NCBI GenBank assembly: GCA_002049455.2
Contig: KV918963.1
Span: 78,985 to 142,984 of the forward strand
Direction: 5' to 3'
Length of the DNA: 64,000 bases
Source: Porphyra umbilicalis
Lineage: Eukaryota; Rhodophyta; Bangiophyceae; Bangiales; Bangiaceae
A model generated the notes under the pieces. That model saw only the letters and a list, made by a program, of their open reading frames with translations, was not told the origin of the DNA and did not search any database. This document shows, piece after piece, positions 31,766 through 44,073 of this stretch (positions within the stretch are counted from its first letter, which is position 1; each line of letters starts with the position of its first letter). The position numbers were made by a program, and so were the translations under genes.

Positions 31766-33648
31766 TACAACCACCGTCGCCCCGCCCCTCACTAGCGCCG
31801 AGGCAGCTCGAGTGCGGTTTCACCGATCAACGGCACGCCCGCGTCGCCGTGCCTGGTGGTCTTGGTGTCGCCACGGATGACAGGTTCCACGCGAGACCAC
31901 GCCGCATGGCGCGCGCGCCCTGCGGCGTGAGCCAAACTCGGCGTCGCGTTTTCTATCAAACGCCCATCCCATGCATTCCCCCACCCCCCCCAGAAGCTAG
32001 GGGGGAGGGTGGGTACTCTACCTCTTCATTCTAGCGGCTGCCACGGCCACGTCTGCGGCGGCAGCCGCCTCCGCGCTACGGCGCCTAATATTTCCAGGCA
32101 CCCCCCATTTCCCCACCAGACAAGACCGTGTCTTGGGAGCAGTCAATATCATATTTGTATGAAATTGAGACGCTCCTCAGACACGGTCAAGCCCTGACAC
32201 TTTTATCAGAGCGTGTACGGAGCAGCACCAAGAATGATATGTATACAAATCGGACGCGGAGCACCACACCATGAGGCAAGCGAGAAAGCTCGCAAAAGTA
32301 CAGCGTGCCAGCCCGTGGCTGTTCAAAGCAAGAACCTACTGTGCACGTGTGCACGCTGGCGCTCGTCCAAACTCCTCGCGCGCCACAAGCGCACTTCTCA
32401 TCAAGACAAACCTGTACACGAGGCAAACAACAGGACCCCAAGAGCGCACGACGCTTGCCGCCCGCCTCACATGCCGCGACCGTCATTCGGCGAGCTTAGA
32501 GCGCCACCCACCGACACGTCAGCTCCCCAGCCTCACATCATGCCCTTGGCGTCGGGCACGTGGCAGCGCCCGCATCGGCCGCCGCTCGGCGACGCAGCAC
32601 CGCGCGGCAGCGGTGGCGGCGGGCGGCACACGCCTTCCCCACGACTGAGATCTTGCGCTTGTTGATGAGACTCACCTGCGCGGCGGCGGCGGTGGGGGGC
32701 GGCGTGGCTGACGCCGGCTTGGCGAGCACGACCATGTCGGCAGCGGGCGTTGACATCGGGGACGGGGTGGGGGTGGCCGTCATCTTGATGGCAACCAGGG
32801 CCTGAGGGGGATAAAGAAGAGCCAGACATATCCGCACATTATACTCGTAATAATCCATAATCCATGCCGCAGCCGCGTATCCATATCGTACTCTGTTCAT
32901 TTACCGCCGGATATCCTGAGCCTGAATGACTCTGCAAAGGCCGGATATGATATAATCTGAATCGAATTTCCACCTTGCCTGATCCGGCTCACATATTCTG
33001 CGCCGCAGTGCCGGCGCGTGCCCAGCGGGGGGGTCCCCACCCTGTTCAACCGCCATCATCTGGCAGTGCCAAGCGGCGATCTTGCCGGAAAATTCCCGAA
33101 CGGTTCTGTCCCGTGTCTGAAACCGCTTTCCTTGCTGTCAACGGCCCGCGCAAGATTCCGAACGGGCACCCCTGGGTGAGCACACGAGAGTTCCAACGAT
33201 CACTACCGACGAGGACCGCTGCACCATCGAAATCAGTCCCAACAACCAATTGGTACTTGACGGCGGTTCATCGCGACTAACGCTTGGGAAGAGACACGCG
33301 TATTTAAATCACATGTAAGACTGTAACTGGAGAGATGTATCCTTTCATTTCATTTCGTTTCAATTTTAGACTTCTTCCAGATCCATCATTCAAGAGAATA
33401 TATTCAATCTGTCTATCCCAACCATGTTCAAAATCCTACTAATTGAATATCCGACTATAATATTGATCCTGACTCTGTCCGTCCCAGCAAGATCTGATTT
33501 TGGATAAATGACATCGCCAAATACTCAATCCAGAGTGCATGTGACGGGATGTGGATTATATTCTAATGCAACCAAAAGTGCCTGATTCCAAAGCCCCTGA
33601 TGGCAACCTGCGAGACGGGGAGGCACAGGCGCCGGCGTCCTTGGGCGG
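31766..33648. other. Intergenic; AT-rich island with GGATAT motifs
   Basis: Apart from a possible minus-strand exon (32676-32801) I see no gene. 32820-32990 is AT-rich with repeated ATCC/GGATAT motifs, as also at 56590-57960. 33300-33560 is another AT-rich stretch without features. Confidence 0.35.
32676..32801 (-). CDS. Possible internal exon of an unknown gene
   Basis: 126 bp bounded on the minus strand by a strong acceptor (TTTATCCCCCTCAG, exon from 32801) and a consensus donor (GCGCAG then GTGAGTCTC, at 32675). It encodes 42 Thr/Pro/Ala-rich residues beginning 'ALVAIKMTAT'. A further acceptor near 32420 (TTGCCTCGTGTACAG) leads to a Cys-rich frame 'VCLDEKCACG'. No family is recognised. 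Confidence 0.3.
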
Positions 33649-34110
33649 TGTTGGCGAAACCGTCCCGTAGGCCACGCGTGCAGTTTGCCCCGCGTGGCAC
33701 CATCCTGGGTGTCGAGTAGGGTTGGGTCGTCGGTCAACTTTCTCTTCGCCCCCGGGGCCAGTCCCCTGGCGTGACCCTATAAATACTCTCCCAGGCGTTT
33801 CCCATCTCATGAGCAGCTGTATGCCGGCACCCCGCACCGCACTGCACCGCACCGCGCAGTCCCTCCCTCGCCTGGTCGTGTCGAGCACCGCCCCGTACGC
33901 TGGCGGCACCCGACACTCTCGGTCGTCACACCGCTTGTCCGACACGAGTGCATCTCCTCGGGGGGGAGACCGCCATCCCGGTTGTGCTTCCGCGGTGCTG
34001 CTGGTTGTCAGTTGGCGTGGCACCTGCAGGGACACCCGTCCCTGTGGGCGCCGCCCCCGGGGGGGGGGGCGTAATAATCAGGCCACCCACCCCCGGCTCA
34101 CTCGGCTCCA
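33649..34110 (-). repeat. copia-2 3' LTR
   Basis: On the plus strand it runs TGTTGGCGAAAC to GGCTCCA. Read on the plus strand, that is antisense to the element, it holds a consensus TATA box (CTATAAATA near 33778). The RT/RNase H frame continues ~185 bp into it before stopping. Confidence 0.85.
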
Positions 34111-37100
34111 TTACTCCCCCACGTGGGACGTCTTGGGGTGGGCCGCGCATCCCGAGGCCCCGAACCCTTCGAGCGAACGCAATTGTCCCCAGGGGCTTGG
34201 TCAAGATGTCGGCCGTCTGCTCCGCCGTCCTGACGTACTGCACCACGAGCGTCCCGTCAGCGACGCGCTCCCACACGAGATGGTGGCACACGTCAATGTG
34301 CTTCGTCTGTGCACTTATCACGGGGTTGTGCATAATCGCCAGGGCGCTCTGGCTGTCGCACCAAAGCGCTACGCTGCCAGCCTCCTCCGTCACAAAAGCC
34401 CGGAGCCGGCGGAGCCACACGCTCTCCTTGGCCGCTCCCGCCGCCGCGATGTGTTCTGCTTCCGTAGTGGACGCCGCCACCGAGGGCTGCAAATTGCTGC
34501 CCCAGGTCACCGCTGCCCCACCGTAGAGGAAGATTATGGCGGACGTCGACCGTCGGTTGTCGCGGTCCGCCGCAAAGTCGGCATCGCAGAACCCGGTGAG
34601 CTCGCCCGCACCGGAGAACCAAAGCCCCAGCTCAGCGCTCCCTTTCAGGTGGCGGAGGACCACCTTTCCGGCGGTCAGGTGCTCCTCCGTCGGGGCGGCC
34701 ACAAACTGTGTGAGCCGCCCCACAGCAAAGGCGATATCCGGCCGGGTGCTTGTGCTCTGGTACAACAGGGACCCGACCAGCTCTTGGTACCTTCTGGTCA
34801 GGTCCGCATTCAAGTACCGCCCAACCTTGCTGAGGTGGGCGCCTGCCCTCATGAGCAGTTGCACCGGGTTGGCCTCCTCGAGTCCAAAGCGCGTCAAGAG
34901 CGAGGAGCTGTACTGGCGCTGATGCACCCGCGTCGTCCGCGCCCCAGCATCGCGCTCGATATGTAGCCCGAGGAAGTAGGCCGGCTCCCCCATCTTCTTC
35001 CTCTTGAATGCGGTGGTATCCGCCGCCTGTCCCGCCTGCGCCGCGGCCACCGTGGGCGCCGCTACGAGGAGGTCATCCACATACACCAGAATGAAGCACA
35101 CATCCCCCCCTGGCCCAACGCGATTGAAGAGGCATTCTTCGGCCTCACACGCCTCGAAGCCGGCGCGCTCCAAGGTCTCGCGCAACTTCCGGTACCACGC
35201 CCGTGCCGCCTGCTTGAGCCCGTAGAGGGCCTTGCGCGAGCGGCACACCATTCCGGGTGCCCCGGGTTCGTAGCCGCGCGGCTCCCGAATGTAGAGCTCC
35301 TACTCAACCTCACCGTTTAGGAAAGCTGTTGCCACGTCAAGCTGCAGCAGCGCCAGGGAATGAATGCTGCAGTGTGCCAGGAGCATACGGAGGGTGGTTT
35401 AGCGGGCCACAGGCGCCCAGGTCGGCGTGTAGTCAATCAGCGGGATCTGAGTGACCCCGCGCACGACGAGCCGACCCTTGCTCTTCACGATCTCCCCGTT
35501 GGCGCCACGCTTCCGCTCACAGAGCAGCTTCGTCTGCGTCACCTTCTTTCCGGATGGGAGCGGCATCATCTTCCACGTCCCATTGTCCCACAAGGCCTGC
35601 ACCTCGACGCAGTTGGCCGCATCCAAGGCGAGCCAGTCCGCCTCCTTGCGCGCCTCGTATATGCACATGTTGTCAGGCCCGCCACGGCCGCCGGCGGTGA
35701 GCGCCCAGGCGCGCAGACCCTTGCCCCCGTTCTCGGCCCCCTGCGTACATTTCGGCCGATTGTGCAGGCGGAGCGAGCGGCGGGAAGCTCCGGTCCCATC
35801 ACCGTCGTGGGTGCATGCATCCGTTGTGCAAGCATGTGCTCCTGGACTGTTTGATTGAAGCGATCGGCCACTCCGGTGTGCTGGTGTGCGTAGGGGGCGG
35901 ACGTCTCGTGCCGGATACCCTTGTCACTCATCCACTTGTCGAATGTCGGGCCGCAATACTCCATGCCGTCATCGTTCCGGATGGTCAGGACGCGTTCCCC
36001 CGTCACATTCTCCCAGAGGTTGAGCACCCGCATAAGAGCGTTCGTGGCTTGCCCATTCTCGGCGATGGGCGTGATGACCTTGTACCTGCTGTAGTCGTCA
36101 ACCGCCATCATCATGTACCGCCGCCTCTTTGGGGTGGGGACAGACCTGGGACCGATCACGTCAGAGTGCACGAGCACTAGAACACTCTCAGGCTCCCGGT
36201 CGGATGCCATGTATGGCGCGCGCACCAACTTCCCCATGATGCAGGGTTCTCAGGGAGCCCCCTTCAGGGTCGCCAGAGCCGAGCGCGTCAGGTCCATCCC
36301 GTTGACCGCCTCCCACGTCCGCATCAGCCCGTCTACGGACAGATGCGCGTACCGCCGGTGCCAGAGCGCGGCCTTCGGGTCTGAACCGCCCGTGCGCACC
36401 TCCGTAGCAGGCCCACTCGTCCCAGCGACCTGGTCAGGCAGCACAGAGGGGGCGCCCCCCGCCTCAAGCACACGTGGCGTAGCCTCCTCCACAGAACGCG
36501 ACGAAGAGGCCTCCTCCGCACCCATGGGCGGGGCGACCGGGTCGGGCGGGGCGGCCGATGCCGCCAGTGCCTTGTCGCCATCGCCAACGGGCCCCTGCGT
36601 GTGGAGGACATGGATGCCGCCGGCTGTCGTGCCGCGCAAGATGGTGGAACCCGCGTGAAGAATGCGCAACCCAGCATCGGTGAACTCTGTCGTGTAGCCC
36701 GCACGCCAGGTGGTGCGGACAGAGAACAGGAACATGATCATTTCTGGAACGAGGAGCACGTCCCGCAGGATTATCTTTGTTCCGTCCACGCGGAGCACCG
36801 CTGTCCCGCGGGTTGTTGCACGCGTGGTAGTGCCGTCAGCGAGGGTGATGGTCACGGGACGCCCTAGATGCACGTCGCGCAGGCGGGCGGCCGTACCACA
36901 CATGTGGTGGGAAGCCCCGCTATCCACAGCCCACCCGTCGCCGGCCCCCCATGCACCTGCATCGTTTCACACCCTGTGGGCCAGTAGCGCACCGCCACGG
37001 CGGATGTTCATGTCGGCCACCTGGTAGGCCAACATGGCGTACCCGGCCTCCTCCTCGTCCTCGCCCACGTCTGCCTCGAGGGCAAGTCGGGCCAGACCGG

Positions 37101-37965
37101 CCGTACCCGCGTCGTCGTCCTCCGCAGGGGGCACCACGGCATTCTGCTTGGGTGCGCCAGACCGCGCACGGCAGTAACGCTGGATGTGACCGAGCTGGTC
37201 ACACTTGTGGCGGCGGTGGTTTCGGTAACGATCCCGGAGAGGGCGCCGGTCTTCGTCTGCCGCGGCTGCCAGGGCCGTGGCCGCTTCCTTCTCCGCCTTG
37301 TCCTGCTCCTGGATACGCTTGGCGCGCACGTCCGCGGCGCGCAACATAGCGAGCGCCTTGCGCACGGTAATGTCGTCGCGCTCCTCCATGGACGAGAGCG
37401 TGTGCTCGTACTTGGAGGGGATCCCCCCAAGGAGAGCACCTAGCAGCCAATTTTCGTCGACTGTGATGTCGAGCTCTTGCAGCAGCGCAACAAGTTCCCA
37501 GGCCCGGTTGAAATTGCGAACGAGCGTCTCGTTGGGTCTCATTTTCAGCATGTTCAGCTGCCGTCGGAGGGCATTGGCACGGAAGGTCCGCTTGGGATGA
37601 AACTCCTCCCGGAGCGCCGCCCATAGACCACGCCCCGTCCGGTGCCGCCGTAGTTTGGCGCTGTGGTGCGCCCGCACGTTCAGCATAATTATGACCCGCG
37701 CGCGCTCGCCACGCTGCCGCTGCTCGTTCACCGTCTCATCCCAGGAAAGCGCCGCTGTTGCGGGGTCTGCAGGGACCGTTCGCATCTTGTCCGCCGCCAA
37801 GCCGCTGCCACTGCCGGCCGCAGCACTGCCGTCGGTGTCGTCGTGCAGCGGCTCCGTCTTGGAGGCCCCGAGGGTCGCCCCCGATCGAAGCTGCATCCCC
37901 ATCGCCGGATGTCCAGCCGACGACGTGATTTGTGGCTCCGCTTCTGGGTGATTTGTGGGGACCAC
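33926..37965 (-). pseudogene. copia-2 gag-pol, several stops and one frameshift
   Basis: Ty1/copia polyprotein in order. Gag runs from 37965 and has a knuckle lacking its first Cys ('RHKCDQLGHIQRYC'). The protease 'MDSGASHHMCG' keeps the canonical DSG. The HHCC region follows ('LWHRRYAHLS', 'EPCIMGK'), then the integrase ('HSDVIGP', 'IRNDDGMEY', 'GVADRFNQTV': the usual Glu is Asp), RT ('LDVATAFLNG', 'KALYGLKQAARAWY', 'LVYVDDLL') and RNase H ('GFCDADFAAD'). The frame is kept through stops at about 36967 (TGA), 36250 (TGA), 35399 (TAA) and 35300 (TAG), with one frameshift between integrase and RT (35570-35700). It is inactive, but decay is mostly by point mutation. Confidence 0.85.
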
Positions 37966-38428
37966 GAGGCCTCACAAGTCGTGAAACCGGAGAAGGTACT
38001 CAATCTCGTGGCTCCAGGCCATGTAGTTGTCATTGTCCAACTTCGATGTGACCCGAGGTAATTACTGCCCGCCCGACGCCATGATGTCGGTTGGCAGAGT
38101 CAGCTCCGCTGCAGCGCGGCGGAGCCCTTGCACGTCTGACGCACCGCGTACCTTGGCCCCACCCCCGCGCCTCGTGAGTCGCGTCAGTGGCGTGCCGGCA
38201 CCGTGTTGCCGGGGTCGCCCGCCTTCGCGGTCGGCCCGTCTGCCCACACCGGTGCCTCCACCAGTGCTGTCGGCGCAGCTGGTAGCTCCTCTACCAGGGC
38301 CGGGATGTCATCACACGGCGCCTCTGCGCCGATGGTTGTACAGCCGGGATCCCCGGACTCAGCTAGCCGCGCCGCCAGCCACTCCTACGAACTCAGCAAC
38401 AGTCCGTACGGTGTGCGTAATGGGTCGC

Positions 38429-38442
38429 CTGGGCACATAACC
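38429..38442 (-). promoter_or_regulatory. copia-2 primer binding site (half tRNA-iMet)
   Basis: On the minus strand GGTTATGTGCCCAG directly follows the 5' LTR. It differs by one base from the copia-1 site and from the complement of the initiator tRNA-Met anticodon arm. Confidence 0.75.
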
Positions 38443-38906
38443 TGTCGGCGAAGCCAATCCGTAGACCACGCGTGCAGTTTGCCCCGCGTGGCGCCCTCCT
38501 GGGTGTCGAGTAGGGTTGGGTCGTTGTTCAACTTTCTCTTCGCCCCCGGCGCCAGTCCCCTGGTGTGACCCTATAAATACTCTCCCAGGCGTTCCCCATC
38601 TCATGAGCAGCTGCATGCCGGCACCCCGCACCGCACTGCACCGCACCGCGCAGTCCCTCCCTCGCCTGGTCGTGTCGAGCACCGCCCCGTACGCTGGCGG
38701 CACCCGACACTCTCGGTCGTCACACCGCTTGTCCGACACGAGTGCATCTCCTCGGGGGGGAGACCGCCATCCCGGTTGTGCTTCCGCGGTGCTGCTGGTT
38801 GTCAGTTGGCGTGGCACCTGCAGGGACACCCGTCCCTGTGGGCGCCGCCCCCGGGGGGGGGGCGTAATAATCAGGCCCCCCACCCCCGGCTCACTCAGCT
38901 TTAACA
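38443..38906 (-). repeat. copia-2 5' LTR
   Basis: Plus-strand termini TGTCGGCG and TTTAACA. As in the 3' copy, a CTATAAATA box lies on the strand opposite to the element's genes (near 38571), so it could drive outward plus-strand transcription. Confidence 0.85.
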
Positions 38907-40128
38907 GGCGGCCGCCCTGCGGGGCGCGCCGCCTCGCGCTGGGGTGGGGGGGGGCGCACCGGCGGTCGCCTGGGCGGCGGCCCGCCGCACCGCCGCCCGC
39001 CGCCGCCGGCGCGTCTGTCTGCCACTGGCGGCACGCGGCGGGCCGCCCGCGGCGAAGCCGGGGTGGGGTGAAGGCGGCGGCGGCGGCCTCCCGGGGCCCC
39101 CCCACCCGGGCGCCTCCGCTGCCGCCGGCCGCCGCGCGGCGGCGGCGGAGGCGCCGACGGCGCCGCCACGGCACGCGTTCGGGGGCCACCGCGGGCGCAC
39201 TGGCCCGCTTCGGTGGCGGTCGCGGCCGACCGTCGAGGGGCCGGCGGGTGCGGGCGGGCGGGCGGGCAAGAGCGACGCCGCGGCACGGGGCGAACGGCGC
39301 GCAGCGGGCACGGTGTTCAGAGTGTGGTGTTGTGGTAGCGGTGTGTATCTTTTTTTTCTGTCTCTCTCCTCCGTTGCCTCACCGCCCACTGCTTATGTAC
39401 CTACCGGCAGTGTCGTGGTCGTCCATCTGGCCCTCGCCCGCGCGTGTGCCCGCCTGTTGCCCACGCTGGCCCCAAACGCCCACACCCGACGGCACGCTCC
39501 GCGCGCCCCGGCTTGCACGCGGTTCCGCCACGTGCCCCTCAGCGCCCGTTGCGCTGGCGCCCCCTCGTGCGCTCGTGCTCCCACGCAGCGCCACAGTGGC
39601 GGCAGCCGCCACGCGGCTCCGCCCCCACGACCCCCGGTGTTGCGGCTCCCACGCAATCCACCGCTAACGGTCGTGTCGGCCGGTCCAATCTGGACCCGGC
39701 CACAGGCAATTTCCAAACCGTGGGGAAATTGCTCCGCCCGGTTGAGCTACCGTAATCTCACTGCCAAAACCCGGTCCGGGCGGGGCCGGGGGGTGTCGGG
39801 CGGGCGGCGAACCGCCGGCGGCCGAGCGCCAAGACAAGAAAAATAAATTCACAAGCACCAAAAAAAAAAGCAAACATACCCGCACCCCCTCGGCACGCGG
39901 CGCGTGCGCCGAGCGCAAAAAGGCTGCGCAGGGGCCCGCCTCCACAGCGGCCAAGCCGCGCCAGCACATCGCGGTCGTGCCCGCCCCCGCCCCACCGGGT
40001 CGCAGATCAGGGTCTGGGCCAGGGGCCTCCCCGCCCGACCGCACGCGTCGACGTCAAAACGCACCAGCACCTCGCTGCGGCCGTGCAGGGCGAGCACGAG
40101 GGTGACCATGCACACTTCCTTGTGGCAG
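38907..40128. other. GC-rich intergenic block
   Basis: Several frames are open on both strands between 38900 and 39850 but encode only Arg/Pro/Ala/Gly-rich sequence without motifs. I do not call a gene. Confidence 0.4.
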
Positions 40129-40879
40129 TATCGTCGGCCCGGCAGGAAATCACATCGAGCATGCATCGGGCTGCATCGACCATCGAAACCGGCTTTCGAT
40201 AGGCGTTTTTGGGCCCATCCGAGTCTTCATCGAAGTGCATCGCCCGATGGACACACAGCCGTTGACAGGAACCCAACAACACGTCCGTTACTGCCTCACG
40301 GTCTGCGCCGAGAGTCTTGACCGCCGTTACAGCTAGCATTAAGCACGGGCACTCTCGCGAATGATTGGTCCAGCTGCTATCCCCGTTGGATAAGGGACAG
40401 ATCTTGCTCCGACAGGTATGCTGCTTACTGTGGAGGGGCACTGTAAATGTAATGCAACGGGAATGTGAGCAGCAGGGTGCGGCATCCACGACGTGCTTAT
40501 CTGCTCAAGCACCGAGCGAGGCCGCAAGAGCGAACGGGCCTGACTTATGTGTCTGAGAATCCCGCGCGAGGAGATGGCCGCCAGCAAGGCGCGGTCTTAT
40601 ACTGTAGCGGGCTGTCCCTCCTCTGCTTGCGCGTCTTTGGCCATGCCGGGCGGGCATGCTAGGGGGGGGCCCCACCCCTGCGGCGCCGTGTCCCACACCA
40701 CCCAGACCGTCGTCACCCGAGCGGCCACCGCCGCCCCCGTCGGTGGCGGTGGCGGTCGCGGGCGGGAGAAGCATCCCCATCCCCCCCGGGCGGATGCGGC
40801 GGCGAGGTGCCTCGCCCCCCCCACCCCGTTACACGCGGTCGCCGACCGCCTCGTCGTTGGCGTTAACGCGCGCCCTCAG
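40129..40879 (+). mobile_element. TIR element copy B, distal half
   Basis: Matches 10668-11417 in the same orientation, starting at the terminal ATCGTCGGCCCGGCAGG. It ends at CTCAG (40875-40879), where the truncated LTR of element G begins. Reversed as part of segment 20260-44073, it continues 12888-13748 exactly where copy A continues. Confidence 0.85.
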
Positions 40880-41263
40880 TGAAAGAAATGCGTTTTCTTG
40901 ATGCCCCACTCGGCGGGGCTAGTCCCCAGCCGAGTGGCATCCTCATACAGGGGGCGAGGGCGAGCCGCGGCTTTGGCGTGCGCCCTGCGGCGCACCCCCG
41001 GGTCGGCGCCCACCCCGCGCGTCCGCGCGCACCCGTCGCGCCCCTCCTCTCCAAAGCAGGCATAGCCCCAAAGCAGACACATTGCATGCAGCCCCAGTAT
41101 GCGTCCGCGCGCTGGCACCCTCACGTGGCGTGGCGCTGCTGGTGTTGCGTGGCAGGTCCAGCCTGCCACCGGCAGCGTACCGCATGCGGCGCGGGTCGCC
41201 CCGCCCCGAGCGGTCGCGCATCCGCGGGGATGACGGGTGGTTTGGCGCCACCCGTCAGTCGGT
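40880..41263 (-). repeat. Element G 3' LTR, truncated at its start
   Basis: 384 bp matching 13782-14165. The first 33 bp of the LTR, any RNase H and the purine tract are gone. The RT frame joins the LTR at ACCGAC (41263-41258), a hexamer that also stands at the same place in the 5' LTR (13782-13787). Confidence 0.8.
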
Positions 41264-44073
41264 GAATCGCCGCGCGAGCATCGATGCCTCGCACTCGAGA
41301 AAAGGATAGGTCTGCCCGGTGGCCCACAGCAGGGCTCCGGTGGCGCGGCGGTAGAGCGTGAGCTCAGCCGCGGTCAGGGGCGACGAGACCTCCGCGCGGC
41401 GCGCTGCCGAGACGGAAAAGGCGACGATGGACTCGACGTATTCGTCCAGGTTGACGCGGAGGGAGAGCGCGCCTGATGACATGTCCACGACCGCGGCGAC
41501 CGCCAGTCCGGTGAACGTGAAGGCGCCGACCTTAATGGAGCCCGCCGCAAACCGCTCCCGCAGGGTCGCCTCGAAGCGACGCACCTCCGAGGCCGTCCCA
41601 CCGAAGAGGAAGTCATCGACGTGGACCGCCACCGCCAACACCAGCACCCCGTCCGCGTGCCGGGTGTAGAGGCCGTGGTCAACTGTCCAGCGGACCAGCC
41701 CTGACGCTCGCATGAGGACGAGCACCCTCTCGTACCAGCGGCCGGGGGCGTCGGTCAGGCCGTAGGCGCATTTGCACAGGCGCCAAACGACCCCCGCCGG
41801 CGCGCCAGACTGCGGCGGCGGCTGCACGTACACGGCCGCCGGTCGGTCCAGGGGCATGCCCTGTAAGAACGCAGTGCGCACATCGATTGTCCGCAGCAGG
41901 AACCTCCGCGACGCCAGCGCCGAGAAGAGCACTCGCAGGGTGGCGCGCGCCGCCGTCGGGGAGGTGCTGTCGACCGTGTCCTGAACACGGTCAACAAGGC
42001 GTGGCGGATGCCTTTGTGCCGGCCTGGCGAGACCCAGCGGCACCCGGCCCGGGCGCCAGGTCACTGTCCAACATCGCCAGCCCGACCGCGTATTCCGCCA
42101 GCCCGCCCTGCTCAGCGAGGGGCCGGTTGAGCAAGGCCGCCTCGGCGGACCCGTTGGCATTGGCCGGGAGCGCCAAGAAGCGGCGGGCGCCGCCCTGCCT
42201 GGTGCGCCCCGCCCAAGCCGACGGCACGGGGGGAGCGGCCGGCGGGGGCGACCCCACACGCCGTTGCGTAGCGTGGGCACCCGCCAACATGGTCGCCGTG
42301 GCATCGGAAAAGGGCGAGGGGGCGTCCGACTCCGAGTCATACGACAACCCTGACGACGAGGCCGACTCCGAGGACGAGGCTGAGGCCCCCTCGGCGGGCG
42401 CCGGGGCAGCCGCCGGCTCTTTGAAAGCCATGGCCGCCAAGACCACCGGCCGCACCTGGCTGCCGTGCCGGGTCACCCAGCGGTTGCCGTGCTGGAGCCG
42501 GACGGCGTCCTTGGCGACCGCCACGTCCGCGACGTGGGCGAGCCCTTCCCAGGCACCCGGCGATGAGTGGACCCCCTCGGTCCAGTAATATACCACGTCG
42601 CCCACCGCCCACAGCCTCGGGGGGACATTAGTGGCGTTCCGCGCGAGAGCCATTTGCATCGACACATCTGCTTCCGATTGGGTGTGCGCCGCCCGAGCGG
42701 CATGTAGCAGGGAGAGGTGCGTGCGCAGAGCATTGTCTCCACGCACACGCCGGTCCCCGAGGGCCGGCAGCGATTCCGTCAGGGCAGCAGGCAGCCGAGG
42801 CGCCGAACCGCACATGCGCTGGAACGGCGACACGCCGTTGTGGATGCTCATGCTGTTCTTAGCCAGGCAGGCCAGGTCCAGCAGCTCCTGCAGGGGTGCC
42901 GCCGGGTGGTGTTGCCGCAGCCGGCGCACCATTCCTTTGAGCGTCTGGATGTGCCGCTCGACAATGCCGTTGGAGTCGTGCGCCTTGCCCGCCGTGGACA
43001 GCGCCACGACGTTGAACCGCTCTGTCATGGAGCGGAACAGAGCGCTGTCAAACTCCGCGCCCGAGTCCGCCAGGATCGTGCGCGGGGCGCCGTGGTGCAC
43101 CAGCCACCCGGCCAGCATGGCCCGGGTCACCGTGGCCGTCTCCTTGTTGGGGATGGCCACGGCCTTGCTGAACCGCGAGCCCACGTCGACCATGTGCAGG
43201 AATGTCGCGTGCGGGGGAATGTACGCCAGATCGACCGCCACCGTGTCATTGAAAGGCATCGACCGCGGGATGGAGACGAGCGGGCGGGGCGGCCGCGGAG
43301 CGTCGCGGCGGCAGGCATCACACGAGACCACTGCCGTGACGACGGCGCGGAACACTTCCGGGTCCGAGACACCCTGGTCCTCCAGCAGGCCGATGAGCCG
43401 GGCAGCAGCACAGTGCCCGTACTGGGTGTGGAGCTTGCGCACCGCCCGGTCCAGGCCGGTCGAGTCCTTCGTCAGGATAGCCACCAACACGAGGTGCACG
43501 TCCGCCGACACGGCAAGGCGGACCTCCTCCGTGTCCACTCTGGTCAGCGCATTCAAGGTCAGGTGCCCCGCGCCGGACAGGGCCAGGGACACCGCCGCGG
43601 TGGGCGAGGCGATCAGCATGCGCCGAGCGTGGACGTCGAGGACGGCCCCCATCGACGCCAGCGAGGCGCTGCTAAGGAGAAGGGGCAGGGAGCCCGCCAC
43701 TACCCAGGTCGTGACGTGGCACCGTCGGTCGCCGACGCGGATGGGCAGGGTGAACTGCTCCACGGTGCGCTGCGACGCTCCGCCGCCGAAGGTAAAGACG
43801 GCCGACGCATCCACAGACCGGATCTCCGCCCGAGATGCAGAGTCCAGGCGTGCCACGTAGGCGGCCACTCAGGCCACGCCCGCAATGGTCGCCGTGGCGC
43901 CGATGTCAAAGATGACAAGGCCCACCGGGTCCTCCGAAAACGCGTTGACCCCGCCCGCCGTCGCCAGCACCAGGTGGCACTTGTGCTGGTTGGCGTACGT
44001 CGCCACGCCCCCGCCCCCATCAGCGCGGTCAGCAGCGGCAGGCGGCCCCGCAGGGCCACCCCCACCACCCACG
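41258..44073 (-). pseudogene. Element G protease-integrase-RT, decayed
   Basis: Continuation of the gag at 14490-15300. The protease active site reads 'VIFDIGATATIAG' at 43912-43874, followed by an in-frame TGA at 43871-43869 and the rest of the protease ('SLPLLLSSASLASMGAVLDV'). The integrase has an H-C-C region ('HTQYGHCAAARLIG', 'CDACRR') and core motifs 'VDLAYIPP', 'LADSGAEFDS' and 'NGIVERHIQTLKG'. The frame shifts near 42040, and the N-terminal RT segment appears deleted. RT resumes with 'RTIDVRTAFLQG', 'LCKCAYGLTDAPGRWY' and 'VHVDDFLFGG', stopping as 'RRFTD' at the LTR junction with no RNase H. Integrase before RT marks copia order. This lineage differs clearly from copia-1 and copia-2. 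Confidence 0.8.

Larger units (their letters stand above)
33649..38906 (-). mobile_element. copia-2, older decayed Ty1/copia retrotransposon
   Basis: A 5,258-bp element on the minus strand, flanked by perfect GGCGG duplications (33644-33648, 38907-38911). The LTRs are 462 and 464 bp and clearly diverged from each other by substitutions and small indels, including at the ends. Both flanks lie inside the inverted segment, so its duplication is intact either way. Confidence 0.9.
20260..44073. other. Inferred 23.8-kb inverted segment
   Basis: Bounded by the copia-1 3' LTR on the left and an opposite-orientation solo LTR of the same family on the right. Reversing it restores target-site duplications for three LTR insertions, one gag-pro reading frame, and one whole TIR element. 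Those matches are seen in sequence; the inversion as the cause is inference, and a misassembly joining near-identical LTRs would look the same. Confidence 0.8.
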
